Assembly: GCA_024279945.1 (NCBI GenBank)
Contig: JAJRRA010000003.1
Span: 1-64,000, forward strand
Source: Gammaproteobacteria bacterium
GTDB taxonomy: Bacteria > Pseudomonadota > Gammaproteobacteria > Xanthomonadales > SZUA-36
Reading direction: 5' to 3'
Length of the DNA stretch: 64,000 bases
In this document: piece by piece, positions 46,790 through 54,924 of the stretch
Layout: each line of letters begins with the position of its first letter
Position numbering within the stretch: the first letter of the stretch is position 1
The notes under the pieces: model-generated
The model's database searches: none
The model's input: the letters and a program-made list of their open reading frames with translations, nothing else
Told to the model about the DNA's origin: nothing
Made by a program: the position numbers and the translations under genes

Positions 46790-48271
46790 ATGATTAAAAC
46801 ACGTAACACGGGTCTGCTAATTCGGGCCATTGGACTCAGCCTGTTTGTCCTGTTGCTTCCGGTATTTGCTTTTGCCGCCACCGAAGGTGCAGTGGAAATG
46901 CTGGATCTGACAGTGCACTGGGCTGGAATTCTGTCCCTGATAATTTTTGTCCTGGCCTATTCGCTGGTTATTGGTGAGGAGGTCATACACCTCAGAAAAT
47001 CCAAGCCTGTGATCATTGCGGCAGGTCTGATCTGGGTGCTGGCGGCGATTGCATTTCTTCAGGTGGGAGACACTGAGCGCGCGCATGTAGCGATTCGGCA
47101 CGACCTGTTGGAGTTCGTCGAGCTATTCCTGTTCCTGCTGGCGGCGATGACCTATATCAACACGATGGAAGAGCGTGGTGTGTTCGATGTGCTGCGCGTA
47201 TGGCTGGTCACACAGGGCTTTTCCCTGCGCAAGATTTTCTGGGTCACGGGTGGTCTGGCATTCGTTATGTCGCCGTTAGCGGACAATCTGACCACGGCCA
47301 TGCTAATGGCGACTGTTGTGGTGGCTGTGGGTGGTACAAATACCCGTTTTGTTGCGCTCGCCTGCATCAATATAGTAGTTGCGGCCAATGCCGGTGGCGC
47401 TTTTAGCCCATTCGGTGACATAACAACACTGATGGTCTGGCAGAAAGGGATTGTCCAGTTTCAGGAATTTTTTGCTTTGTTCCTGCCCTCGGTAGTCAAC
47501 TGGCTGGTGACGGCGGTGATTCTGGGTTTTGTCGTTTCGAAGGAGCAACCCGAGCCGATCACTGATCATGCGGAACTCCAGCATGGAGCCTGGGTCGTGG
47601 TTGGCCTGTTCATACTGACTATCGCGATGGCCATTACCATGCATAACGTGCTGCACCTGCCGCCGGTGGTTGGCATGATGACCGGGCTCGGATTCCTGAA
47701 GTTGTTTGGTTACTACCTGGCGCGGCGTGATGTCCGGATTGCGCTGGGGCATGAATTACAGTTGGTTGAAAGTTCAGCTCTGGGTGTAACGGCTACTCAC
47801 GAAGGTGAAAAACAGCATTCCTCGCAGGTTTTTGATATCTACCATAACCTCCAGCGGGCTGAGTGGGACACCCTGATGTTCTTTTACGGGGTCATCATGT
47901 GTGTTGGCGGCCTGGGGGCCTTTGGTTACCTGGCCGTGGGTTCAGAATTAATGTATGAGGGCCTGGGAGCGACTCAGGCTAATGTCATTGTCGGGTTTGC
48001 GTCGGCCATTGTGGACAATATCCCGGTGATGTTTGCGGTGCTTGAGATGAGTCCGGATATGTCCCAGGGTCAGTGGCTGCTGGTAACGCTGACCGCCGGG
48101 GTGGGCGGTTCTTTGCTGGCGGTCGGATCAGCAGCAGGTGTTGCGGTAATGGGCACGGCAAAGGGCGTCTACACATTTTTTGCCCATCTGAAATGGAGTT
48201 GGGCGATCTTGTTGGGCTATATCGCCAGTATCGCAACCCATTTCGCAGTGAATGCCTCTTTGTTCACTTGA
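46790..48271 (+). CDS. nhaD: Sodium:proton antiporter NhaD
   Basis: NhaD expels sodium or lithium in exchange for protons, a function typical of marine and halotolerant bacteria. The 493-residue protein has a cleavable-like N-terminal hydrophobic segment, a long helix GILSLIIFVLAYSLVIGEEVIHLRKSKP and about 11 further helices. These carry SPLADNLTTAMLMATVVVAVGG, AANAGGAFSPFGDITTLMVWQ and a repeated VDNIPVMFAVLEM motif. ATG 46790 has GAGGA ten bases upstream; a TTG at 46763 is less likely. The following amino-acid permease gene starts one base after its stop. Confidence 0.93.
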   Translation: MIKTRNTGLLIRAIGLSLFVLLLPVFAFAATEGAVEMLDLTVHWAGILSLIIFVLAYSLVIGEEVIHLRKSKPVIIAAGLIWVLAAIAFLQVGDTERAHVAIRHDLLEFVELFLFLLAAMTYINTMEERGVFDVLRVWLVTQGFSLRKIFWVTGGLAFVMSPLADNLTTAMLMATVVVAVGGTNTRFVALACINIVVAANAGGAFSPFGDITTLMVWQKGIVQFQEFFALFLPSVVNWLVTAVILGFVVSKEQPEPITDHAELQHGAWVVVGLFILTIAMAITMHNVLHLPPVVGMMTGLGFLKLFGYYLARRDVRIALGHELQLVESSALGVTATHEGEKQHSSQVFDIYHNLQRAEWDTLMFFYGVIMCVGGLGAFGYLAVGSELMYEGLGATQANVIVGFASAIVDNIPVMFAVLEMSPDMSQGQWLLVTLTAGVGGSLLAVGSAAGVAVMGTAKGVYTFFAHLKWSWAILLGYIASIATHFAVNASLFT

Positions 48272-48272
48272 T

Positions 48273-49589
48273 ATGGGAAATGGGAACAGCCAGGCGAGTG
48301 GGCTCCAACGCGAAATCGGCAAACTGGGCTTCGGAGCAATCGTACTAAACGGTACGATCGGAGCAGGAATATTTGCTTTACCGGCAATTGCGGCAGAAAA
48401 AACCGGCTTGTTCAGCCCCTGGATGTTTTTTATCAGCGGCCTGCTGATCATGACGGTTGTGCTTTCAATGGCCAGGGCCGCCAGTTTTTTCAGCAGTACC
48501 GGGGGGCCGACCGCCTACGTCACCCATGCATTCGGAAAATTTGCCGGCTTTCAGATGGGCTGGCTGTATACGCTGTCCCGTATCGCTGCATTTGCCGCCA
48601 ACATCAACCTGATGGTGACCTATGCAAGCTGGTTCTGGGAGCCGCTGGCATCCGGAATGGGCCGGGCCATAACGACCACCGTGGTCAGCCTGCTGCTGAT
48701 TTACGTCAACGTGATTGGTGTGAAGCGCGGTCTGGCCGCCCTGTTCGTGATCACGGCACTGAAAATGATTCCCTTGTCCCTGATTATTTTACTGGGTATC
48801 ACAAAGATCAATCCGGAAATTTTTATTGCGGCTGACTTACCGGTTTTCGAAGGGCTGGGCGATACGATCCTGGTCTTGCTGTATGCCTTCGTCGGTTTCG
48901 AGGCTTCGGTAGTTCCTGCCGGTGAGGCGCGTAACCCTCGCCGGGATATCCCCTGGGCCCTGGTTAAGACCACCGTTTTTATCGGTATTTTCTACTTCCT
49001 GATCCAGTTGGTTTCGATTTCCGTAGAACCGGGTATCGGGGGCAGTAAAACACCGCTGACCGATGTTGCGATGGCCCTGATGGGAACTGCCGGTGCGGGT
49101 TTGCTGGTTTTTGGGGCTGTATTTTCTATCATCGGTAACCTGTCCTCGATGATGTTGTCCGGGCCACGAATGTTCTATGCGATGGCCCATGATGACCACA
49201 GCTTACCGCCCTGGTTCGGTGACATTCATCCGCACTTTCACACGCCCGCCCATTCGATCATTTTCCTCGGCCTTTTCGCCCTGGTCCTGGCCCTGAGCGG
49301 CAGTTTTGTCTGGCTGGCGGCCATGAGCACCGTGGTGCGCCTGATGGTTTATGCCGGGTGCATACTTGCGCTGCCCCGTTTGCAGAAAACCATTGAGCCG
49401 GTTGAAGGCCAGTTCCGTTTGCCCGGTGGTTTCACCATTCCCGCCATCGCTCTGGTATTGAGCCTGTGGCTGATGACACACGCTTCCATGGAGTCATGGC
49501 TGGTGACGGGAACCTTTGCGGTGCTGGGCAGTGTGTTCTATGTGGTGACGCGAAGGCAGGCTGCAGGCAGCCCCTCGGGCCCGGCCTGA
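48273..49589 (+). CDS. APC-superfamily amino acid permease
   Basis: The 438-residue inner-membrane protein has about 12 helices. The unwound substrate helix is in GTIGAGIFALPAIAAEKTG, and FVGFEASVVPAGEARNPRRDIP is the APC consensus in helix 6. It probably imports or exchanges amino acids. The exact start is uncertain: ATG 48273 follows the nhaD stop by one base, while ATG 48252 would overlap nhaD by 20 bp; neither has a clear ribosome site. Co-transcription with nhaD is likely. Confidence 0.88.
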   Translation: MGNGNSQASGLQREIGKLGFGAIVLNGTIGAGIFALPAIAAEKTGLFSPWMFFISGLLIMTVVLSMARAASFFSSTGGPTAYVTHAFGKFAGFQMGWLYTLSRIAAFAANINLMVTYASWFWEPLASGMGRAITTTVVSLLLIYVNVIGVKRGLAALFVITALKMIPLSLIILLGITKINPEIFIAADLPVFEGLGDTILVLLYAFVGFEASVVPAGEARNPRRDIPWALVKTTVFIGIFYFLIQLVSISVEPGIGGSKTPLTDVAMALMGTAGAGLLVFGAVFSIIGNLSSMMLSGPRMFYAMAHDDHSLPPWFGDIHPHFHTPAHSIIFLGLFALVLALSGSFVWLAAMSTVVRLMVYAGCILALPRLQKTIEPVEGQFRLPGGFTIPAIALVLSLWLMTHASMESWLVTGTFAVLGSVFYVVTRRQAAGSPSGPA

Positions 49590-49648
49590 ACGTACTTAAG
49601 GATACCGACCCGGCGCTCAAGGCGCTGTTTCTTCTCGTCAGCCGTTGG

Positions 49649-50077
49649 TCAGTCCTGCTCGTCTGATTTACACATTGGCCCCATGCCCGGCATTTCTGGG
49701 TAACAGGTGATGCCATTGTCGCCCTGTTGCAGAATATTGCCCTGATGGTCTTTCACGGTTGCATGGTCCGCAACGGCGGCCGGCGCGGCGCTCAGTGCGC
49801 TGGCGATCATGGCTTCCCTGTCGCCGGCCATCGGTTGGTCCTGCTGGTCTGACTTGCACATCGGGGCCATGCTGGGCATTTCTGGGTAACAGGTGATGCC
49901 ATTATCACCCTGTTTCAGAATATTGCCTTGATGGTCCTTCACGGTTGCATGGTCTGCAACGGAGGCTGGTGCGGCACTCAGTGCGCTGGCGATCATGGCT
50001 TCCTTGTCGCCGGCTATGGCCGTTCCGGCACCGAGCAGGCAAAAAGCGGTACAGAATTTGATGAAGGTATGGTTCAT
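49649..50077 (-). CDS. Exported protein of two near-identical 60-residue repeats
   Basis: The 142-residue protein has a signal peptide (residues 1-22) and two copies of a domain running from AMIASALSAAP to PMCKSD (residues about 26-76 and 88-138) that differ at only a few positions. Each has a conserved ATVKDHQGNIL(K/Q)QGDNGITCYPEMP core and two cysteines. A single-copy version of this domain is known as an uncharacterised exported protein in environmental bacteria. DNA identity of the two copies is also high, implying a recent tandem duplication. It follows rquA on the same strand after a 70-bp gap. Confidence 0.75.
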   Translation of the reverse strand: MNHTFIKFCTAFCLLGAGTAIAGDKEAMIASALSAAPASVADHATVKDHQGNILKQGDNGITCYPEMPSMAPMCKSDQQDQPMAGDREAMIASALSAAPAAVADHATVKDHQGNILQQGDNGITCYPEMPGMGPMCKSDEQD

Positions 50078-50150
50078 TTTGACTCTCCTAAGACGGCGTA
50101 CTGAATAAAGTTACCCGAAATGGGCTCTTGCCGTGCGAATTAGTGAGTTT

Positions 50151-50960
50151 TTACAAATTGACCACGACCTTTTGGTAGAGGCCGCCGAAGTAGAACTCTG
50201 AATGGATTTGTTCCGGCTTGATGTTATCCGGCATGTAGGCAGGCAGTTCTTCTTTCCACAGGTCCAGCGCGAAGGGCTCCAGCCAGCTCAGGATGGGCTT
50301 CATCACGTAACGCATCGGGTTGGATTTTCGCGGGCCGTGGTAGTCGACAAAGATGATCTTGCCGCCGGGTCGGGTTACGCGCAAGGCCTCGGCAATGGTT
50401 TTGCGACGGGCATCTTCAGGCTGTTCGTGCAGCAGGAAGAAGACAATGGTTTCATCGAAATGGGCGCCGGGGAAAGTCAGAGCGTTGGAATCCTGATGGT
50501 GGAATGTCACATTATCCCGCCCGCTCAGTTTCTTCTCGATATTACTCAACTGGATGGATGCAACGTCAACAACGTCAAGCTGAGACTGGCTCTGGTCCAG
50601 ATGTGAGGACAGCCGGTTTGAGAAATCTCCATAGACACAGGCCACTTGCAACACGCGACTTTGTGGCTGGAGATCCGACTCATCAAGCACAGCCTGTGTG
50701 AGTTTTTTCATATTGCCCCAAAGGATCAGGTTGACGACCCACTCACGCTCGAAGAAATAGAAAGATTTCGGATGAAGGTAGGCCCACCAGTAGGTGTCCT
50801 GCAGATAATCGGGGATAGCGGGTGCGACCTCGGCCGCAGTTGCGGTCAAAGTATCGGGTGAAGCGCTCCTCTCAATTTGTAGTGCGATATTACCTACCTC
50901 ATTATTTGCCGCGTATGGCTCGTTTGTAGCGACTGCTCTGGAGTCGTCATTCATCATCAT
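50151..50960 (-). CDS. rquA: RquA, rhodoquinone biosynthesis methyltransferase-like enzyme
   Basis: RquA converts ubiquinone to rhodoquinone, with SAM as the amino donor. The protein (269 residues from ATG 50960) has the RquA set: DYLQDTYWWAYLHPKSFYFFEREWVVNLILWGN, an altered class-I methyltransferase loop VLQVACVYGDFSNRL (no DxGxGxG), LDVVDVASIQLSN, FFLLHEQPEDARRKT and the end FGGLYQKVVV. The first 55 residues are a poorly conserved extension. A GTG at 50975 is an alternative start. It lies directly after frdD, which suits rhodoquinol-driven fumarate reduction. The assignment is motif-based. Confidence 0.86.
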   Translation of the reverse strand: MMMNDDSRAVATNEPYAANNEVGNIALQIERSASPDTLTATAAEVAPAIPDYLQDTYWWAYLHPKSFYFFEREWVVNLILWGNMKKLTQAVLDESDLQPQSRVLQVACVYGDFSNRLSSHLDQSQSQLDVVDVASIQLSNIEKKLSGRDNVTFHHQDSNALTFPGAHFDETIVFFLLHEQPEDARRKTIAEALRVTRPGGKIIFVDYHGPRKSNPMRYVMKPILSWLEPFALDLWKEELPAYMPDNIKPEQIHSEFYFGGLYQKVVVNL

Positions 50961-51006
50961 TGTTTGGCGGCTCACTTTGCGGTGGCTTTGCAGCCGTATC
51001 CCGGTT

Positions 51007-51351
51007 TCAGTTTATCGAGTATAAATAAAAAGCCGTCATTACGGTGCCAGCGGTGGCCACCAGATAGACGGCGGTGGCAATCAGCCCGTCTTTCCTCACC
51101 CCGAAATCGTGAAACACGACCCGCAGGCGATGGGCTGCATGCCAGAGTGAGAGGAAGAGTACGATGAACAGGGCTGCTTTGCCAAGCCAACTGGCCGCAA
51201 AAGCGTAAATATGTTCATATTGCAGGCCATCCGGGGTAAATCCGAGGGCCACCAGCAGGAAAAGGGCGATCAGGGCGGGAAAAATGAATGATGACAGAGT
51301 TCCTCCGGCTGCGAACAAACCCCACACAACTGCTTTTTTTGCGATGGCCAT
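51007..51351 (-). CDS. frdD: Fumarate reductase membrane anchor FrdD
   Basis: The 114-residue protein has three membrane helices and matches FrdD in length and in the segment SLWHAAHRLRVVFHDFGV between helices 2 and 3 (Escherichia FrdD has RIRHGLHD there). With FrdC it anchors the catalytic dimer and forms the quinone site; no haem is expected in this subclass. ATG 51351 is two bases after the frdC stop. Confidence 0.92.
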   Translation of the reverse strand: MAIAKKAVVWGLFAAGGTLSSFIFPALIALFLLVALGFTPDGLQYEHIYAFAASWLGKAALFIVLFLSLWHAAHRLRVVFHDFGVRKDGLIATAVYLVATAGTVMTAFYLYSIN

Positions 51352-51353
51352 GA

Positions 51354-51749
51354 CTAAATTACTCCTGCCAGCCAGAAAATGAAGGCGCTGAGCACTGCCC
51401 AGGCAATGTAGTGGCCAATAACAACATATTGACCGGACAGGTTCTTACCACCGACCTGGATCGGCATGGCCTTGGGCGCCAGCTTGAACCAGGCGAAGGT
51501 TTGGAAAAACAGGAAGTAGAGCAAGGCGATGGCATGAAAAGCAATCATCGCTGTATTCTGCTGTGACACCAGAAAGCTGATCCATGCGTTGGGTCCCTTC
51601 GCCAACGCTGCAAGCCCGGCTATCGTGAGAAAAGCATAAAATCCGACCAGTAGGCAGGTTACTTCACGCAGCATATAAACTTTGTAGCGCCCCTTGCGCA
51701 TGTACCAGGTGGTTTTCGAAAAAGGTCTGACATAGGGCTGGCTGCTCAT
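51354..51749 (-). CDS. frdC: Fumarate reductase membrane anchor FrdC
   Basis: The 131-residue protein aligns along its length with Escherichia FrdC: YVRPFSKTTWYMRKGRYKVYMLREVT at the N terminus, KGPNAWISFL, and FAWFKLAPKAMPIQVGGK before the last helix. Three helices are present. The start overlaps frdB by four bases (ATGA). Confidence 0.93.
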   Translation of the reverse strand: MSSQPYVRPFSKTTWYMRKGRYKVYMLREVTCLLVGFYAFLTIAGLAALAKGPNAWISFLVSQQNTAMIAFHAIALLYFLFFQTFAWFKLAPKAMPIQVGGKNLSGQYVVIGHYIAWAVLSAFIFWLAGVI

Positions 51750-52489
51750 GACTCACCTCCCGGGAATCCCAATTTTTGTTTCCACCATTCCATCGCGCCG
51801 TCGATTTTCATCTGCTGAATGGCTGCTGCCGGATCAACGTGCTTGGGGCAGACTTCCGAACAGGCGCCAACGAATGAGCAATCCCACACGCCGTCATGAT
51901 CGGCCAGGATGTCCAGGCGTTGAGATTTGCCTTGATCGCGTGAGTCAAGATTGTAACGATGGGCCAGTGCCAGTGCTGCGGGGCCGATAAAATTCTGATT
52001 CAGCCCGTACTGTGGGCAGGCGGCATAGCAGCACATGCAGTTGATGCACATGGTGTATTGCTTGAACTTCTCCAGTGCGCCGGGTGACTGCTTGAATTCC
52101 TTGTCTTGAGGTGGGGCGTCTTTACGGATGATATAGGGTTGTACCTTGTGCAATTTCTGCATTACGTCATCCAGTACTACCACCAGGTCCCGTTCGATCG
52201 GGAAGTTTTCCAGTGGCTCAATGCGCACCTTGTCGGGCAGGTCGCGGATGAAGGTTTTGCAGGTCAGGCTGGGTTCACCGTTCACCATCATGCCGCAACT
52301 GCCGCAGACCATCATGTGGCAGGACCAGCGATAACTCAGCGTGGTGTCAATATTTTCCTTCACATAGTTGATGGCATCCAGAATCGCCCAGTCTTCCTCG
52401 CAGGGTACGGAGTAATTCTGGAACCAGGGGGCTTCGTCCTTCTCGGGATCGTAGCGCATCACTTCGAGTTCGAGTTGGCGTATGGTCAT
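51746..52489 (-). CDS. frdB: Fumarate reductase iron-sulfur subunit FrdB
   Basis: The 247-residue protein carries the 2Fe-2S motif (SCHMMVCGSCGMMVNGEPSLTC, residues about 58-79) and two C-terminal cluster motifs, CINCMCCYAACP and GACSEVCPKHVDP, for 4Fe-4S and 3Fe-4S. It wires the quinol site to FrdA. ATG 52489 overlaps the frdA TGA by four bases. The sequence is closer to FrdB than to SdhB, as are the partner subunits. Confidence 0.94.
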   Translation of the reverse strand: MTIRQLELEVMRYDPEKDEAPWFQNYSVPCEEDWAILDAINYVKENIDTTLSYRWSCHMMVCGSCGMMVNGEPSLTCKTFIRDLPDKVRIEPLENFPIERDLVVVLDDVMQKLHKVQPYIIRKDAPPQDKEFKQSPGALEKFKQYTMCINCMCCYAACPQYGLNQNFIGPAALALAHRYNLDSRDQGKSQRLDILADHDGVWDCSFVGACSEVCPKHVDPAAAIQQMKIDGAMEWWKQKLGFPGGES

Positions 52490-54249
52490 TTCTCTTTGCC
52501 CCCCGAATAATCGCGCACACCCGGTTTCGATCGCGTGATCGACACATCGGCCCACTCAACGCGTGGGCGGCCATCGGATTGACGGAAACACAGAGAGTGT
52601 TTGAGGAAATTGACATCATCGCGCTCGGTATAGTCCAGGCGTTGGTGTGCACCCCTGGATTCGCGGCGCTGCAGAGAACCTTCTGCAACAGTTTCAGCCA
52701 CATCCAGCATGTTGCGCAGTTCGAGCGCCTGCTGGAGGTCGGTATTGAATACATTGCTCTTGTCATGTACTTCGATGGCGCTGTAGCGCTGACGAAGCTC
52801 TGCGATTTTCTCACAAGTGGCGGTCGCGCCTTCTTCATCGCGATATATGCCGGCGCCTTCTTCCAGCGTGGTTTTCATTTCCCGTCGCACACCGGAAAGC
52901 GATTCATCTCCACCTCCTTGCAGCAATAGCTCGCGCACTCCGGTCACGATGCTTTCCGCTTGTTTGGTCAAGTCTGGATCGTTATTGATTCCACCAGCCT
53001 CGCCTGCGTAAGCACAGGCTTGATCCGCCGTCCGCTTACCTGACACCAGTAACTCAGTTAGTGAATTGGAACCCAGGCGGTTGGCGCCGTGGAGGCCGGT
53101 ACAGGAGGTCTCGCCGAGGGCAAACAGGCCCGGCATGCGGGTTTCGCCGTTGATGTTGCAGTCGATGCCACCCATCATGAAGTGTATGACCGGGCGCACT
53201 GGGACCGGATCTGTCACGGGATCATGGCCCACGTAGGAAGCAGCCAGTTCCCGTACCAGCGGTAAGCGTGCATTGATTTTTTCTTCTCCGAGGTGACGCA
53301 TATCGAGCAGGACGCAGTCACCCCAGGGCGTTTCCACCGTGTTGCCCTTCTTTTGTTCGTGCCAGAAGGCCTGGCTCAAGCGGTCGCGCGGTCCAAGTTC
53401 CATCGTTTTCAGCACCGTTTCCCCGATCGGGGTTTCCGGACCCATGCCGTAATCCTGAAGGTAGCGATAGCCGTCCTTGTTGACCAGGATGCCTCCTTCG
53501 CCTCGGCAGCCTTCGGTCAGAAGTATTCCTGTGCCGGGCAGACCCGTCGGGTGGTACTGGACCAGTTCCATGTCTTTCAGAGGTACGCCGGCACGATAAG
53601 CCATGGCCATACCATCGCCGGTCTTGATGGCTCCATTGGTAGTAAACGGAAAAATCTGGCCGGCGCCACCGGTGGCCATGATGACCGCAGGTGAGTTGAA
53701 CTGGAAGAAACGCCCACTGCGCATTTCCATGGCGACCACACCGCTGCATTTACCGTCCCTGGTCAGTAAATCGAGGGCAAAATATTCATCATAGCGCTTG
53801 ATGGATGGGAACTGCAGTGAGGTTTGGAACAAAGTGTGAAGAATATGAAAGCCGCTTTTATCTGCCGCGAACCAGGTGCGCTTTTTCTTCATACCTCCGA
53901 ACGGGCGTACCGCGACCGAACCGTCATCCTCGCGGCTCCAGGGGCAGCCCCAGTGCTCCAGTTGAACCAGTTCACGCGGGGCCTGCTCAACAAAATACTC
54001 AACTACTTCCTGGTCGCACAGCCAGTCACCGCCGCTGACGGTGTCGTTAAAGTGCATTTCCAGCGAATCGTCAGCATTCTTGACGCCGGCCGCGCCGCCT
54101 TCAGCGGCACAGGTATGGCTACGCATGGGGTAGACTTTGGAAATCAGCGCAATGCTCAGTTCCGGGTTTTTTTCGGCGATGGCAATAGCGGCACGGAGGC
54201 CGCCGCCGCCGGCTCCGACGATGACGATATCAGTTTGGATGGTTTCCAT
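52486..54249 (-). CDS. frdA: Fumarate reductase flavoprotein subunit FrdA
   Basis: FrdA reduces fumarate to succinate in anaerobic respiration. The 587-residue protein has the FAD loop VGAGGGGLRAAIA, His45 in MRSHTCAAEGG for covalent FAD, LVQYHPTGLPGTGILLTEGCRGEGG, and RLGSNSLTELLVSGKR at the dicarboxylate site. ATG 54249 begins the conserved region; earlier frames lack similarity. Operon order is frdABCD-rquA. A candidate FNR-like site and -10 element lie directly upstream. Because FrdC and FrdD are of the QFR type, fumarate reduction is favoured over succinate oxidation. Confidence 0.95.
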   Translation of the reverse strand: METIQTDIVIVGAGGGGLRAAIAIAEKNPELSIALISKVYPMRSHTCAAEGGAAGVKNADDSLEMHFNDTVSGGDWLCDQEVVEYFVEQAPRELVQLEHWGCPWSREDDGSVAVRPFGGMKKKRTWFAADKSGFHILHTLFQTSLQFPSIKRYDEYFALDLLTRDGKCSGVVAMEMRSGRFFQFNSPAVIMATGGAGQIFPFTTNGAIKTGDGMAMAYRAGVPLKDMELVQYHPTGLPGTGILLTEGCRGEGGILVNKDGYRYLQDYGMGPETPIGETVLKTMELGPRDRLSQAFWHEQKKGNTVETPWGDCVLLDMRHLGEEKINARLPLVRELAASYVGHDPVTDPVPVRPVIHFMMGGIDCNINGETRMPGLFALGETSCTGLHGANRLGSNSLTELLVSGKRTADQACAYAGEAGGINNDPDLTKQAESIVTGVRELLLQGGGDESLSGVRREMKTTLEEGAGIYRDEEGATATCEKIAELRQRYSAIEVHDKSNVFNTDLQQALELRNMLDVAETVAEGSLQRRESRGAHQRLDYTERDDVNFLKHSLCFRQSDGRPRVEWADVSITRSKPGVRDYSGGKEK

Positions 54250-54284
54250 ATTTATTCTGTCTTGTTGGTACCAGTGAGAAGAAC

Positions 54285-54326
54285 AATCTAATGTTATGTC
54301 GGCAGGAAATGAATGACTCATGTCAT
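54285..54326 (-). promoter_or_regulatory. FNR/DNR-type class II promoter of frdABCD-rquA
   Basis: ATGAC-TCAT-GTCAT (54313-54326) is a perfect palindrome that keeps the TGA-N6-TCA core of FNR/FixK/DNR sites. A TAGATT hexamer at 54290-54285 (minus strand) puts the predicted start at 54278, exactly 41.5 bp from the palindrome centre. The leader is then 29 bases. Confidence 0.6.
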
Positions 54327-54340
54327 TATGAGCCAGTTTA

Positions 54341-54358
54341 CCCCGGGTAATCCCGGGG
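54341..54358. terminator. GC hairpin between the cytochrome c gene and frdA
   Basis: CCCCGGG and CCCGGGG form a 7-bp perfect stem with loop TAAT, just downstream of the lipoprotein cytochrome gene and upstream of the frd promoter. No T-tract follows on either strand, so termination would be weak or assisted. Confidence 0.5.
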
Positions 54359-54396
54359 TTCTGTGATCAAGGTGATTCTAATGCAATCAACAGAGC

Positions 54397-54786
54397 TCAG
54401 TTGTTCTTCGCGCCCTGTTTGATCCATTGCCTGATGGTCAGGATGTCCTGTTTGGGAATGGGTTCTTGCTGACCGTGTGGCATACTGATTGAAGGATCGG
54501 CCCGTCCCTCCATAAGGACGACCATGTTGCTTCCTTCGGCATCGCCGGCAATGATCATCGGGCCAAATTTTGTGCCTTTCATCAGATCATCGTAGGTTTC
54601 CATGTTGAAACCACTGGCCTCCGTGCCGACTCCGCCCGACTGGTGGCACTTGATGCAATTTTGGTCCAGAATCGGCCTTATATCCTGCGAAAAGCTGATT
54701 GTTTTTTCACCACCGCAACCCGTCATTACCAAAGGAAGCAGGGTCAGCGTGATCAACCTGGTGACAGTCTTGTATGAAATCTGCAT
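54397..54786 (-). CDS. Monohaem cytochrome c lipoprotein
   Basis: The 129-residue protein has a lipoprotein signal (ending VMTGC, about residue 24) and a single haem motif CIKCH at about residue 44, followed by family features IRPILDQNC and MPHGQQEPIPKQDILTIRQWIKQGA. This is the planctomycete-type cytochrome c layout, a short domain seen in electron-transfer lipoproteins. A candidate FNR-like site lies about 60 bp upstream. It is transcribed toward frdA and may share oxygen control. Partner unknown. Confidence 0.85.
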   Translation of the reverse strand: MQISYKTVTRLITLTLLPLVMTGCGGEKTISFSQDIRPILDQNCIKCHQSGGVGTEASGFNMETYDDLMKGTKFGPMIIAGDAEGSNMVVLMEGRADPSISMPHGQQEPIPKQDILTIRQWIKQGAKNN

Positions 54787-54837
54787 GGGAATCTCCTGGA
54801 ATCAATATAAAACTACGCCGTCAATACTAATTCACGT

Positions 54838-54851
54838 ATGACGCATGTCAA
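54838..54851. promoter_or_regulatory. Second FNR/DNR-like site
   Basis: ATGAC-GCAT-GTCAA repeats the palindrome found before frdA with nearly the same arms. It sits between the divergent cytochrome c lipoprotein and protoporphyrinogen oxidase genes. A TATATT hexamer (54809-54804, minus strand) would place the cytochrome gene start near 54797. Confidence 0.5.
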
Positions 54852-54924
54852 CTAATTGAAATTATTGGAGCACAGGGAGCAAAGAAAGGGTTAAATTCTC
54901 CATAGTGTGTAATGGAAGGGTCTC

